A stretch of DNA of 5,680 nt from Verrucomicrobiales bacterium (GCA_007125835.1 SLCJ01000294.1:1-5680), one strand, 5' to 3'; shown: positions 1-5,680, counted from the stretch's first letter. Program-made: numbers and translations. Notes: generated by a model from the sequence alone, not told the origin.

Positions 1-119
1 ACAAGCCGGCACTGGGCAACCCGCCACCCGCCCCGAGTCGATGTCTGGGGGTAGCGACAAACCGCAACTTGAATCGGAGGGGCGCTCCCGGTAGCGGGCG
101 CCAGGCCTCGACGTTGTGC
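1..119 (+). repeat. Integron attC-like recombination site (left end cut by window)
   Basis: The segment folds back on itself in the manner of an attC site. Its right end has a GTTGTGC R'-type box at 113-119. Five bases (108-112, TCGAC) separate this from an L'-type arm CCAGGCC at 101-107. That arm pairs with GGCaCTGG at 8-15, leaving base 11 (a) unpaired, as the extrahelical bases of attC sites are. On the left, five bases (3-7) separate the arm from AC at 1-2, which would be the end of an R'' box such as GCACAAC that lies mostly outside the window. CGCCCC at 29-34 can pair with GGGGCG at 79-84 inside. The inferred full length of about 124 bases is within the known attC size range. The pairing is read by eye. 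GTTGTGC departs from the GTTRRRY consensus at one position. Confidence 0.5.
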
Positions 120-125
120 CAAAAA

Positions 126-740
126 ATGAGCCCGTTGTTCACACTCCCTGACGCTTGGAGCGGTGGCAGCATCGATGCGTTGATGTTCTTCGGTGATGCT
201 TCGGTAGACCTGGCAGTCTCAGTCGCCGAAGCCATTTGGTCAGCCGACTGCCTCGATGGTCCGTATCGAGACCGACACACTGAGCCTTCGAGTCAAGCGC
301 ACTGCGGATATTCGGGTTTCACAGATGACGGCTGCGAGCAATTAGTTGGCGTGCTGACCCATCCAGACGGACATCGCTCCACTTTCGTTCACACGACCAT
401 TCGCGATGATGACGGCCTGTGGGTCTACGTGGGACCGCCAACCGGCAGCCTTCCAAATACCTGGGACATCGGCGCCTACCCATTCGACGACGGCAAGCCG
501 ACTCAGTGGCTTGATCCCCTCCTTGGGACTCTCCACCGGATTTGTGACCACGTTCATTCACGGGTTCCTGCGAAGGGTGCGATTTTCGGGTGGGATACGC
601 TGGCTGACCCAGAGACCCTTCTTGCAGCACTTAGTGGGAGTATTCCTGCTGAGCGGTGGGCACCGATTACGATTTGGACAGCCGAGGGGCGCATGGATTA
701 TCCTGCCACTCACACCGAACCACCAATGACAACGGCATAA
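126..740 (+). CDS. Hypothetical protein, probable integron cassette gene
   Basis: This 204-residue protein is not one I recognise. The start chosen is ATG 126 (MSPLFTLPDAW...). It lies seven bases past the GTTGTGC box, the usual place for a cassette gene to begin, whereas an upstream in-frame ATG at 69 would run through the attC-like fold and add a poor, arginine/glycine-rich leader. There is no clear ribosome binding site. The protein is soluble-looking and acidic, with no signal peptide or membrane helix. It is rich in Trp, Asp, Gly and Pro, and has a middle section with VHTTIRDDDGLWVYVG (about residues 87-102) that reads like beta strands with a turn. Four cysteines are scattered (residues 41, 60, 70 and 140) and form no metal motif. 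The stop TAA (738-740) sits inside the next GCATAAC box, which is also typical of cassettes. Coding status is supported by the intact length and placement only, and function is unknown. Confidence 0.65.
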   Translation: MSPLFTLPDAWSGGSIDALMFFGDASVDLAVSVAEAIWSADCLDGPYRDRHTEPSSQAHCGYSGFTDDGCEQLVGVLTHPDGHRSTFVHTTIRDDDGLWVYVGPPTGSLPNTWDIGAYPFDDGKPTQWLDPLLGTLHRICDHVHSRVPAKGAIFGWDTLADPETLLAALSGSIPAERWAPITIWTAEGRMDYPATHTEPPMTTA

Positions 741-858
741 CAAGGCGGCGATCCAAATGCCTGCCCCGCCGCAAGTTCAATCTGCCATGACCATTCAACC
801 TTCAACCCGCAGTCGATGCCGCGCCCAAGGGCAGGCGTAGGAGGACTCATCGTTCGCC
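734..858 (+). repeat. Degenerate attC-like site downstream of the cassette gene
   Basis: The sequence begins with GGCATAAC (734-741), an R''-type box that includes the stop codon of the gene before it, followed by AAGGC as in many attC sites. A ten-pair stem joins 757-766 (ATGCCTGCCC) to 829-838 (GGGCAGGCGT), with one T-G wobble. The right end GTTCGCC (852-858) can pair with GGC..AAC of the left box. It is preceded by CTCATC, resembling CTCGAC before GTTGTGC in the left site, and the total length is close to that of the left site. Against this, the L arms (747-754 and about 840-846) pair badly and GTTCGCC departs from GTTRRRY. A competing hairpin, GCGGCG 745-750 with CGCCGC 767-772, may act alone as a stem after the gene. 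Confidence 0.35.
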
Positions 859-862
859 AGAT

Positions 863-1159
863 TCATCGTCTGTCCTCCGGTGGGCGGTATTCGAGACTCA
901 CGAAACCAAAGACGGGTTCCTCGCTTTCCATCGGGAGCGCTTCCCCGTCACTCAGGCGCGTGAATCCGATTCCGTAGGGATTCCACTTCCAGCCTTTGTA
1001 CCAAAAATGTGCAAAAATGTGCCTTCCAATATTTTCATTGCGCTCACGAAATCGGGGGCAGCCATCCCAACCGCCATCCCGAAGGGATGATAGATCGTAG
1101 CCGGGGGTTGAGCGCAGCGACACCCCCGGAACCCCCCGGCCGTAATTTTCGCATCCCAA
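863..1159 (-). pseudogene. Possible remnant of an unrecognised gene, fused to repeat DNA
   Basis: The minus-strand frame of 98 codons ends at TGA 863-865. Its last 50 or so residues look protein-like (…YKGWKWNPYGIGFTRL…, then EEPVFGFVSLEYRPPEDRR), with aromatic and acidic residues in a plausible mixture. Its first half is only the translation of the CATCCC and CCGGGGGT hairpin repeats (1075-1129) and is unlikely to be genuine protein. A perfect 10-base tandem duplication at 1002-1021 lies inside the frame at the junction and would shift any older frame. I read this as the 3' end of a gene whose 5' part has been lost or replaced by repeats. It may equally be a chance frame. No family is recognised. 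Confidence 0.25.
1002..1021. repeat. Perfect 10-bp tandem duplication
   Basis: CAAAAATGTG occurs twice with no gap (1002-1011 and 1012-1021). It is A/T-rich compared with its surroundings. Ten is not a multiple of three, so gain or loss of a copy changes any reading frame across it, which bears on the possible gene remnant here. Confidence 0.85.
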
Positions 1160-1201
1160 GGGGATGCCAGAATGCGTCTCTGCTCAAACGGCTTGAAGCC
1201 G
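1075..1201. repeat. Hairpin repeat cluster, part 1 (four hairpins)
   Basis: Four short inverted repeats follow closely: CATCCC/GGGATG with loop gaa (1075-1089), CCGGGGGT/ACCCCCGG with a 13-base loop (1101-1129), GCATCCC/GGGATGC with loop aag (1151-1167), and CGGCT/AGCCG with loop tga (1189-1201). The first and third share the same core stem. All pairing is perfect. The block from CATCCC through TAGATCGTAG to the CCGGGGGT hairpin resembles, from memory, a dispersed repeat common in Verrucomicrobia and Planctomycetes genomes; that recollection is not checked. Such units are REP-like and may be moved by a RAYT-type transposase acting in trans; none is encoded here. Reading frames across the block are by-products of the repeats. 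Confidence 0.7.
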
Positions 1202-1255
1202 CGGCGATGCATTCATTGATGCTTCTGGTGCCCCAGCTTGCATTGTCCGCCTCTG

Positions 1256-1338
1256 ACACCCCTTCAGGGTGTGATTTCATGCCCCCTGATTCCGGAGGTC
1301 TACGACCTCCGGCTACGTTCTTTCAACCCTTCGGGTTG
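1256..1338. repeat. Hairpin repeat cluster, part 2 (three hairpins)
   Basis: Three perfect inverted repeats are spaced about 12-20 bases apart: ACACCC/GGGTGT (1256-1272, loop cttca), CCGGAGGTC/GACCTCCGG (1292-1312, loop tac, nine pairs, the strongest in the window), and CAACCC/GGGTTG (1324-1338, loop ttc). The last can be extended outward by a wobble and two T-A pairs. The first and third have the same NNNCCC-loop-GGGNNN plan as the hairpins of part 1, with changed outer bases that still pair. The stretch after it, 1342-1449, holds no gene, hairpin or site that I can see. Confidence 0.7.
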
Positions 1339-1451
1339 GAATCGGACCTGCTGCAGTTACTGCCTGCCGATTTTCACTCCACACCCACGATCGCTGATAC
1401 CAAGCTGCCACTCGCCGAGGCGCTCGTAAGCATCACCCAGTTACAACTTTC

Positions 1452-1485
1452 GCCCCCGCAGGGGCGATGGAAATGAGCCGATGGC
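1452..1485. repeat. Hairpin repeat unit, copy 1 of a pair
   Basis: A GCCCC/GGGGC stem with a four-base loop (CGCA), extendable to TCGCCCC/GGGGCGA (1450-1467), is followed by a tail containing ATGGAA, CGAT and GGC. Its 14-base hairpin matches that of the copy at 1527-1560 at 13 positions, and the tails match with small shifts. The two copies lie 75 bases apart in the same orientation. Confidence 0.65.
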
Positions 1486-1526
1486 GCTAGCCACCGGAAA
1501 CCGGAGGGAAAACGAGATGAATGTAT

Positions 1527-1560
1527 GCCCCGGCAGGGGCAATGGAATGGCTCGATCGGC
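1527..1560. repeat. Hairpin repeat unit, copy 2; first stem after the lipoprotein stop
   Basis: A GCCCC/GGGGC stem with loop GGCA, extendable by one pair (1526-1541), is followed by a tail with ATGGAA, CGAT and GGC as in copy 1. Read on the minus strand it lies about 50 bases past the stop codon of the lipoprotein gene. No run of T follows on that strand, so it is not a canonical intrinsic terminator, but it could stabilise the 3' end of the operon transcript. Confidence 0.6.
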
Positions 1561-1592
1561 TCCGATTTCCGTTCGTCGCCATAGCCTGCTTA

Positions 1593-3791
1593 TTATGGAT
1601 CGCGCCGATTGATCTCGAACGAGGTGCGCCACTTCGTGCCTTGCGGGAAGTGGCGCAGGGTCATCGTTTCAAACTTCTCCAGCCTGTCGTAGAAACCGAG
1701 AACTTCGCCGGCGTCGATGAACAGGCCTCCGGGATCAGGCATCAGCGGGTCGCCTCCGGCGTTTGCCGCGTCCAACCACAGGGTGATCGCCTCGTGCAGC
1801 ACATCAAAGCGTAGCTGAAAATACAGTCCGCGTTCGGTAGCTGCCTCCGGTGGCGCTCCGGCGAGACCGGTGGTGAGGTCGGAGGCGAGGTTGCGCGAGG
1901 TGGCGAGCACGAGATGCTGCTCCGAGCGTGTGGCCACGGGGATGAAGTCGTTGGTGGTGATGCCGGAGAACGGGTAGAGCCACGAGCGTGACCCCTCCTC
2001 CTCAATGTCGAGCGGCTCAGGCCAGCCGGGTTTCGTGTCCTCGTGCATTGGGTATAACTCCCACAACTCGCGCAAGGCGGGCTCGAGGGTGCGCCATCCG
2101 CTGTCGAGGCGGTCGGAGTCGGCGATTTTCCAAGCCATGGCAGCCCGCGGAAGCGGCGCCACCCCTTCGAATTCCGGCGGCAGACCGGGCAGCTTGTGGA
2201 TCGGCTCGCCCCTATCGATTACAAACAGGGTTTCGTGACCAAGCGAGCCGCCGATGTCGGAAACCAGGGCCAAAGCGGCGCGTTTGACCGGCGGCAATAC
2301 TTCCTTGTTCAACCACGCGAGATCGAAATCCAGATCCAAATCCATGTCCGACTGCTGAAGAGCTTCGCTGGTGGCCAGGCGCGAAACAATCCCGTCAGCG
2401 ATCTCAATCAAGTCGGCCAGCAGCTCGGACGCCACCCGGGACGTCTCCGGATCCGCCCTCATGCCGAATACCAGCATGGCATCCGCTGGCGCGGCGGGCA
2501 GCAGTGCCAGCGGAAGATTCGCGTCAAGCGATGTGCTCTCATGTCCGCCGAGCGCCTCAAAACGCCAGTTGCCTTCCTCTTCCCAAAGCACGCAGCCAAA
2601 GGCCGTGTCGTTCCCCTGGTTGAGTTTTTCGTAGGTGGCAGCCGCATCCTCCGCCAGCACGATGATGTCCTGCAGATCGCCGAGGCCCGTGACCAGGCCC
2701 AGAGTTTCGGCAAGAGTTTTCAGCGTTCTGGACGATTCGTTCAATGCGCGCATGGCTTGGATCGTTCCTTGCCCCGCGCTCGCGACCAGCAATGGCGTGG
2801 CGTCGCCGCTCTCCGCGAGCACACCCAGCTCGGGGCGCGAAGCCATGGACTGCACCGGGTCGTCGACGAGTTCCAGGCCGCTGCTGTCCGGACCGAGGTA
2901 GAACACCGCGTGGCCGTCGACAACACCGTAGCCGAAGGTGAGGGAGAGATTGACCAAGTTCTCGTAGACTTGTGTGATCTGTGCCTCTTCGAGGTAATCC
3001 TCGAGGGCAAACTGAACCATTTCCTCAGAGAGAGCTTCACGGGCATCGAAGGTGTAAAGGCGGAAATCTGGAAGCGGAAGGTCATCCTCAGCGACAGGCA
3101 CGATGAATGGCAGTTCGGCCGTCATCTCGGTGAGTGATGCCAGAACCACGGGAGACAGCTCGTCCTCACCTGGCGGCAGTTCAAAGGCCTGGATGATCGG
3201 CGGCGGAGCGAGGTCTTCGAGAAGGCCGATGACGGTGTCAAAACTCCGTGTCCAGAAAATGTCGAAGGCATTCGACTCCTGATACACGTGATCAGTGATG
3301 ACGCCGGCCGAATGTCCCAGTTCCAGCATTCTCTCCCGCGTCGAGGCATCGCTGTACAACAAAAATAAATTGATCAAGCGCGTGCTTTGAGCGGCCGTGC
3401 CGGGTCCGCTGGCGAAAACCACTTTGCCGTGAAAAAGGGTGTCCAGCATGCTGTCGTCCGGAACAAGCAGAGGTTCTCCGGGAACGACTTCGACCTGATC
3501 CTCCTTCGCGAGGCCAAAAATCTCGCGAAACGCGCCCACGTCGGCGAGGATCAGGGTTTCGTAATCCATAGGCAGTCGCGCGGCGATGCCGATCTTTGCG
3601 GCGGCATCCTCGGGCGAAATCGAGGGCAGGGGCCGCGCCGGCACCTCGGTTTGCACGACCGCAGGGGTGGTCGCCGGGGGAGCATCCGCTTCCTCTGTCG
3701 CGGGCGATGGCGCACCGGAGTCTCTTCCGCAAGATGTGAAAGCAAGAGCTGAGACGAGGATCAGTCCAAATCTTGAAAGCGTCGTGTTCAT
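1593..3791 (-). CDS. Predicted lipoprotein of unrecognised family, 732 aa
   Basis: The N-terminus is a lipoprotein signal peptide: charged start with Arg7, hydrophobic stretch at residues 8-18, and a lipobox-like FTSC with Cys21 as the probable lipidated residue. Phe at -3 is not the commonest choice. A flexible Ala/Pro/Thr/Glu-rich linker follows (22-60), and then a large acidic domain region with no further membrane helix. Secondary features include LILADVGAFREIFG (80-93), an acidic alternating stretch DMDLDLDFDL (482-491), and a final strand-like segment with W721. Cys400 is the only other cysteine. I recognise no catalytic motif. The layout recalls large DUF3352-like envelope proteins, but this is a weak guess. 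The start ATG 3789-3791 is chosen because it gives the signal peptide; upstream there is CCTCC, not a Shine-Dalgarno sequence. The gene lies 60 bases after the FecR/LamG gene on the same strand and is probably co-transcribed with it. Confidence 0.85.
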   Translation of the reverse strand: MNTTLSRFGLILVSALAFTSCGRDSGAPSPATEEADAPPATTPAVVQTEVPARPLPSISPEDAAAKIGIAARLPMDYETLILADVGAFREIFGLAKEDQVEVVPGEPLLVPDDSMLDTLFHGKVVFASGPGTAAQSTRLINLFLLYSDASTRERMLELGHSAGVITDHVYQESNAFDIFWTRSFDTVIGLLEDLAPPPIIQAFELPPGEDELSPVVLASLTEMTAELPFIVPVAEDDLPLPDFRLYTFDAREALSEEMVQFALEDYLEEAQITQVYENLVNLSLTFGYGVVDGHAVFYLGPDSSGLELVDDPVQSMASRPELGVLAESGDATPLLVASAGQGTIQAMRALNESSRTLKTLAETLGLVTGLGDLQDIIVLAEDAAATYEKLNQGNDTAFGCVLWEEEGNWRFEALGGHESTSLDANLPLALLPAAPADAMLVFGMRADPETSRVASELLADLIEIADGIVSRLATSEALQQSDMDLDLDFDLAWLNKEVLPPVKRAALALVSDIGGSLGHETLFVIDRGEPIHKLPGLPPEFEGVAPLPRAAMAWKIADSDRLDSGWRTLEPALRELWELYPMHEDTKPGWPEPLDIEEEGSRSWLYPFSGITTNDFIPVATRSEQHLVLATSRNLASDLTTGLAGAPPEAATERGLYFQLRFDVLHEAITLWLDAANAGGDPLMPDPGGLFIDAGEVLGFYDRLEKFETMTLRHFPQGTKWRTSFEINRRDP

Positions 3792-3851
3792 TGGAGGTTC
3801 AGACCAGAGATTCAGGTTAGTTCTAAACCGTCGCCCGCAACACGATCCGCG

Positions 3852-5474
3852 TCAACCTGGATTGCCCTCACGGAAGAGCTGTTCAATCTCCCGATGGCTG
3901 AGAATGCGCGTAAAGAGCATGAACTCGTCCATCAATCCGCCTAGCGGGCGCGGGCCCCACACATCCGGCGCGGGATAAGAGCAATTGCCCAGCGTGGCCG
4001 CGCCGAACCGAACAGGAATGCTTTCGGGGAGGGTGTTTTCCGCGATCAGTTTCCCGTTCACGTAGTGAATCACCTTCCTGTTTTTGGTGTCGATGGTGGT
4101 GACGAGCAGGTTCCACACCCTGCCGGACCGCATGGATTCAAGATTCGGCTGCGACCAGACACGGTGGAAATATCCCGGGCCTGCGACAGCAGACTCACGC
4201 AAAGGGCGCTGGCCGAAACGAAAATCCGCGGCATCTCCCAATTGCCAATGAATCTCTCCCTCGATACCCCATTCGCTGAAAAAGAGGCCGTTAAACGGCC
4301 GCTGGAGTTCATCGAGCGCCACCCAGGCGGCAAGAGTCACTTCAGGGTGGGTGCCTGGTACGCCCAGGCGCACACGGTCGCCGCTGTTTTGGAAAGCAAG
4401 GGCCTTTTTGCCGGGCCAGCGCCCAACGGTCCAGCGAGCACCAATCACAACGCCCTCACGTGAGGCATGTCCGCTCCGGTTCTCATTGAGCAAGGCATCT
4501 TTGGCCGCCGTTTCGTCGTCGAAGCGAAAATGCACGAGCAGCGAGGGGTCGTCTTGCGCGAGTCGACTTGAGTCCAAGCGCCATTGTGCGAGCCTTTCGG
4601 CGGTCTGGGAACCTGCGGTATCTTCGGATGAACCCGCCATTTCCATTTCTTGAGCTGGAATGGCAACGGATGATGCCGTTGCCCCATCGAAATCGAGCCG
4701 CATCCCCTCGTCAATCCAGGTCCTGGATGCTGCGTCCAAGACATCTGTGGGGACCCACTTGAAGCCGCCGTCGAGCGCGTCAGCCTCCCATCGCCCGTTT
4801 GCACCAGCCCGCAGGCGTACTGCGCCATCCACCAGCCCTAGCGTTCCTCCCGGAACAGAAATGTGAAATTCCCCTTCGAGGTCGCCGGGGGTCTGAATCA
4901 AGGCGAGCCCTTCCATCACCGTCATGCGGTTGGGGGTGGCAAGTTGGATCTTTCCGGGACCCGTAAATTCGACTGTGGATCCATCCAGAAGTAAAAGGGA
5001 AACCGAACCGCTGCGAAGCTTGAGACTGGCATCCTGCGCCACGGGCGCACCCCGTGCGTAGGCGGGGGTTCCACTCCACACCGCATCAAAAGTCTCACGA
5101 ATGAAGCCTGCTGGCGCTGCATCCGACTCGCGCACGGTCTTGGGGTGCGATTCGGCCATCGGATCGGCGTTATTTCCCGTGTCCGGTGTCGTGGAACCGG
5201 GGTTAAGAAAATAGCCGAGCATGGCCCCCAGGGTAAGCGCTGCGGCGAGCGAAAGCACAGCCCGAAGCCGATGGGTGACTGGGTGAGCTTCCCGTGTCTG
5301 GGCAGCCTGGCACTTGTCCGCCAGAGCTGAGTCGAGACGTGCCGCATTCCAGAATTCGGCGCGCACGGAGGGCTCGCTGCGGAGAAGCTGCTCCAGCAAT
5401 TCACGTGAGCTTTCATCGAGAGTGCCGTCGAAATAGGCATCGAGCAGACGGGAGGAGTCGGATTCGTTTTTCAT
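3852..5474 (-). CDS. FecR-like membrane protein with LamG domain, probable anti-sigma factor
   Basis: This 540-residue protein probably controls the sigma factor encoded just before it. Residues 1-55 (LLDAYFDGTLDESSRELLEQLL...) match the short helical N-terminus often seen in anti-sigma-like proteins of this group. There is no zinc-binding His/Cys set. One transmembrane helix spans about 71-90 (RAVLSLAAALTLGAMLGYFL), followed by a loose Pro/Thr/Asn-rich linker. Residues about 140-235 form a FecR-like beta domain (KLRSGSVSLLLLDGSTVEFTG, then TVMEGLALI and VPGGTLGLVDGAVRL). Residues about 312-536 form a LamG/concanavalin-like domain, starting LLVHFRFDD and ending with the typical GLMDEFMLFTRILSHREIEQL. 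LamG domains bind sugars or proteins, so the outer part probably senses or adheres; the ligand is unknown. The start at 5474 is preferred because the stop of the sigma gene overlaps it as ATGA; a longer in-frame start at 5651 would lie inside that gene. Confidence 0.9.
   Translation of the reverse strand: MKNESDSSRLLDAYFDGTLDESSRELLEQLLRSEPSVRAEFWNAARLDSALADKCQAAQTREAHPVTHRLRAVLSLAAALTLGAMLGYFLNPGSTTPDTGNNADPMAESHPKTVRESDAAPAGFIRETFDAVWSGTPAYARGAPVAQDASLKLRSGSVSLLLLDGSTVEFTGPGKIQLATPNRMTVMEGLALIQTPGDLEGEFHISVPGGTLGLVDGAVRLRAGANGRWEADALDGGFKWVPTDVLDAASRTWIDEGMRLDFDGATASSVAIPAQEMEMAGSSEDTAGSQTAERLAQWRLDSSRLAQDDPSLLVHFRFDDETAAKDALLNENRSGHASREGVVIGARWTVGRWPGKKALAFQNSGDRVRLGVPGTHPEVTLAAWVALDELQRPFNGLFFSEWGIEGEIHWQLGDAADFRFGQRPLRESAVAGPGYFHRVWSQPNLESMRSGRVWNLLVTTIDTKNRKVIHYVNGKLIAENTLPESIPVRFGAATLGNCSYPAPDVWGPRPLGGLMDEFMLFTRILSHREIEQLFREGNPG
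5471..5474 (-). promoter_or_regulatory. ATGA stop/start overlap, likely translational coupling
   Basis: On the minus strand the sequence AACACATGAAAAAC contains the start ATG of the FecR/LamG gene (5474-5472) and the TGA stop of the sigma gene (5473-5471). The upstream bases are C-rich with no Shine-Dalgarno motif, so initiation probably depends on ribosomes finishing the sigma gene. This would keep sigma factor and regulator in proportion. Confidence 0.75.
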
Positions 5475-5680
5475 GTGTTGGGGCCGGGGTTGTTGATGCA
5501 TTGCCGCAACTGGGCACGAGCGCGGGAGAGCCCTACAGAAACCGCGTTGGGTGTCCAGTTCATCCTCTCGGCGATCTGCGAGGTTTTCAAATCCTCCTGA
5601 TAACGATGCCTGAGCAGGCGCAGCATGCTTCCGGAGAGGCGACGCAGGCAATCCTCGAGGCGATCCAGCCGCGGGTCTTC
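5471..5680 (-). CDS. ECF-type RNA polymerase sigma factor, C-terminal part (partial)
   Basis: The last 69 residues are present; the gene continues beyond the right window edge. They read as sigma-70 region 4, which binds the -35 promoter element: a helix LEDCLRRLSGSMLRLLRHRY (about 8-27), then a helix-turn-helix with SQIAERM (34-40), the turn NWTPNAV (41-47) and a recognition helix SVGLSRARAQLRQC (48-61). The short tail ends in PGPNT. The pattern, with the L.R.R..L..C ending, fits the sigma-70 family described from Rhodopirellula and Verrucomicrobium (TIGR02989); that assignment is from memory. Regions 2 and the start are not visible. It precedes and overlaps the FecR/LamG gene, as sigma/anti-sigma pairs do, and any operon promoter must lie outside the window. 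Confidence 0.85.
   Translation of the reverse strand, partial: EDPRLDRLEDCLRRLSGSMLRLLRHRYQEDLKTSQIAERMNWTPNAVSVGLSRARAQLRQCINNPGPNT

Noticed and set aside
69..125. Upstream in-frame start of the cassette gene at 69
   Set aside because: It would place the first 19 codons inside the attC-like fold. ATG 126, just after GTTGTGC, fits cassette structure better.
745..772. Intrinsic terminator after the cassette gene (GCGGCG/CGCCGC)
   Set aside because: The six-pair stem has a 16-base loop and is followed by AAGTTCAATC with no T run. It is better explained as part of the attC-like fold or as chance pairing.
1009..1476. A 155-codon plus-strand open frame
   Set aside because: It runs through the hairpin cluster and is mostly a translation of inverted repeats (Pro, Ser, Arg-rich). 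Repeats of this kind are often mis-annotated as small proteins.
1075..1560. CRISPR array
   Set aside because: The repeats are palindromes of differing sequence at irregular spacing (about 12 to over 100 bases), without identical direct repeats or spacers of uniform length, and no cas gene is present.
2196..3137. A 313-codon open frame on the plus strand
   Set aside because: It lies wholly inside and opposite to the lipoprotein gene, which has a signal peptide and good protein-like composition. The plus frame is rich in Arg, Gln and Val with no recognisable domain, as expected of a shadow frame in G+C-rich DNA.
3792..3851. Promoter for the lipoprotein gene in the 60-base gap
   Set aside because: No convincing -35/-10 pair was seen on the minus strand. 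The short gap and common strand fit read-through from the upstream gene, though a promoter recognised by the ECF sigma factor cannot be excluded by eye.
5475..5651. A longer N-terminus for the FecR/LamG gene starting at 5651
   Set aside because: This stretch is the coding region of sigma-70 region 4 in another frame, and the extra 59 residues have no resemblance to anti-sigma N-termini. The ATGA junction at 5471-5474 gives the natural start.

Overview
The window looks like a piece of a Verrucomicrobia chromosome, or of a related Planctomycetes/Verrucomicrobia-group bacterium. The argument rests on gene arrangement rather than a marker gene: the 3' end of an ECF-type sigma factor overlaps, in an ATGA junction, a membrane protein that joins a short anti-sigma-like N-terminus, one transmembrane helix, a FecR-like domain and a C-terminal LamG (concanavalin-like) domain. 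This pairing is, from general knowledge, typical of that group. G+C is high, and no Shine-Dalgarno sequence is visible before the two starts that are well placed, which also fits.

Left part (1-860): a short plus-strand gene (126-740, 204 aa, unrecognised) lies between two fold-back sequences that resemble integron attC recombination sites. The left one (1-119, its first few bases outside the window) has GTTGTGC at its right end, five-base spacers on both sides and a GGC-a-CTGG / CCAGGCC arm pair with one unpaired base. The right one (about 734-858) starts with GCATAAC, which contains the stop codon, and is more degenerate. I read this as one gene cassette of a chromosomal or mobile cassette array. 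No integrase is in view.

Middle part (860-1590): no convincing intact gene. A possible gene remnant (863-1159, minus) is followed by a dense cluster of short hairpins (1075-1338 and 1450-1560). Most have a CCC-loop-GGG core with different but fully paired outer stems. These look like dispersed hairpin repeats of a REP-like kind, and one pair (1452-1485 and 1527-1560) is clearly two copies of the same unit.

Right part (1593-5680, all minus strand, transcribed right to left): sigma factor C-terminus (5471-5680, cut by the window edge), FecR/LamG membrane protein (3852-5474) and, after a 60-base gap, a 732-residue predicted lipoprotein of unrecognised family (1593-3791). The likely story is a surface-signalling operon: the membrane protein restrains the sigma factor and carries an outward-facing LamG domain that may bind a glycan or protein, and the lipoprotein is a co-transcribed envelope partner or target. 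Signalling direction, ligand and lipoprotein role are inference.
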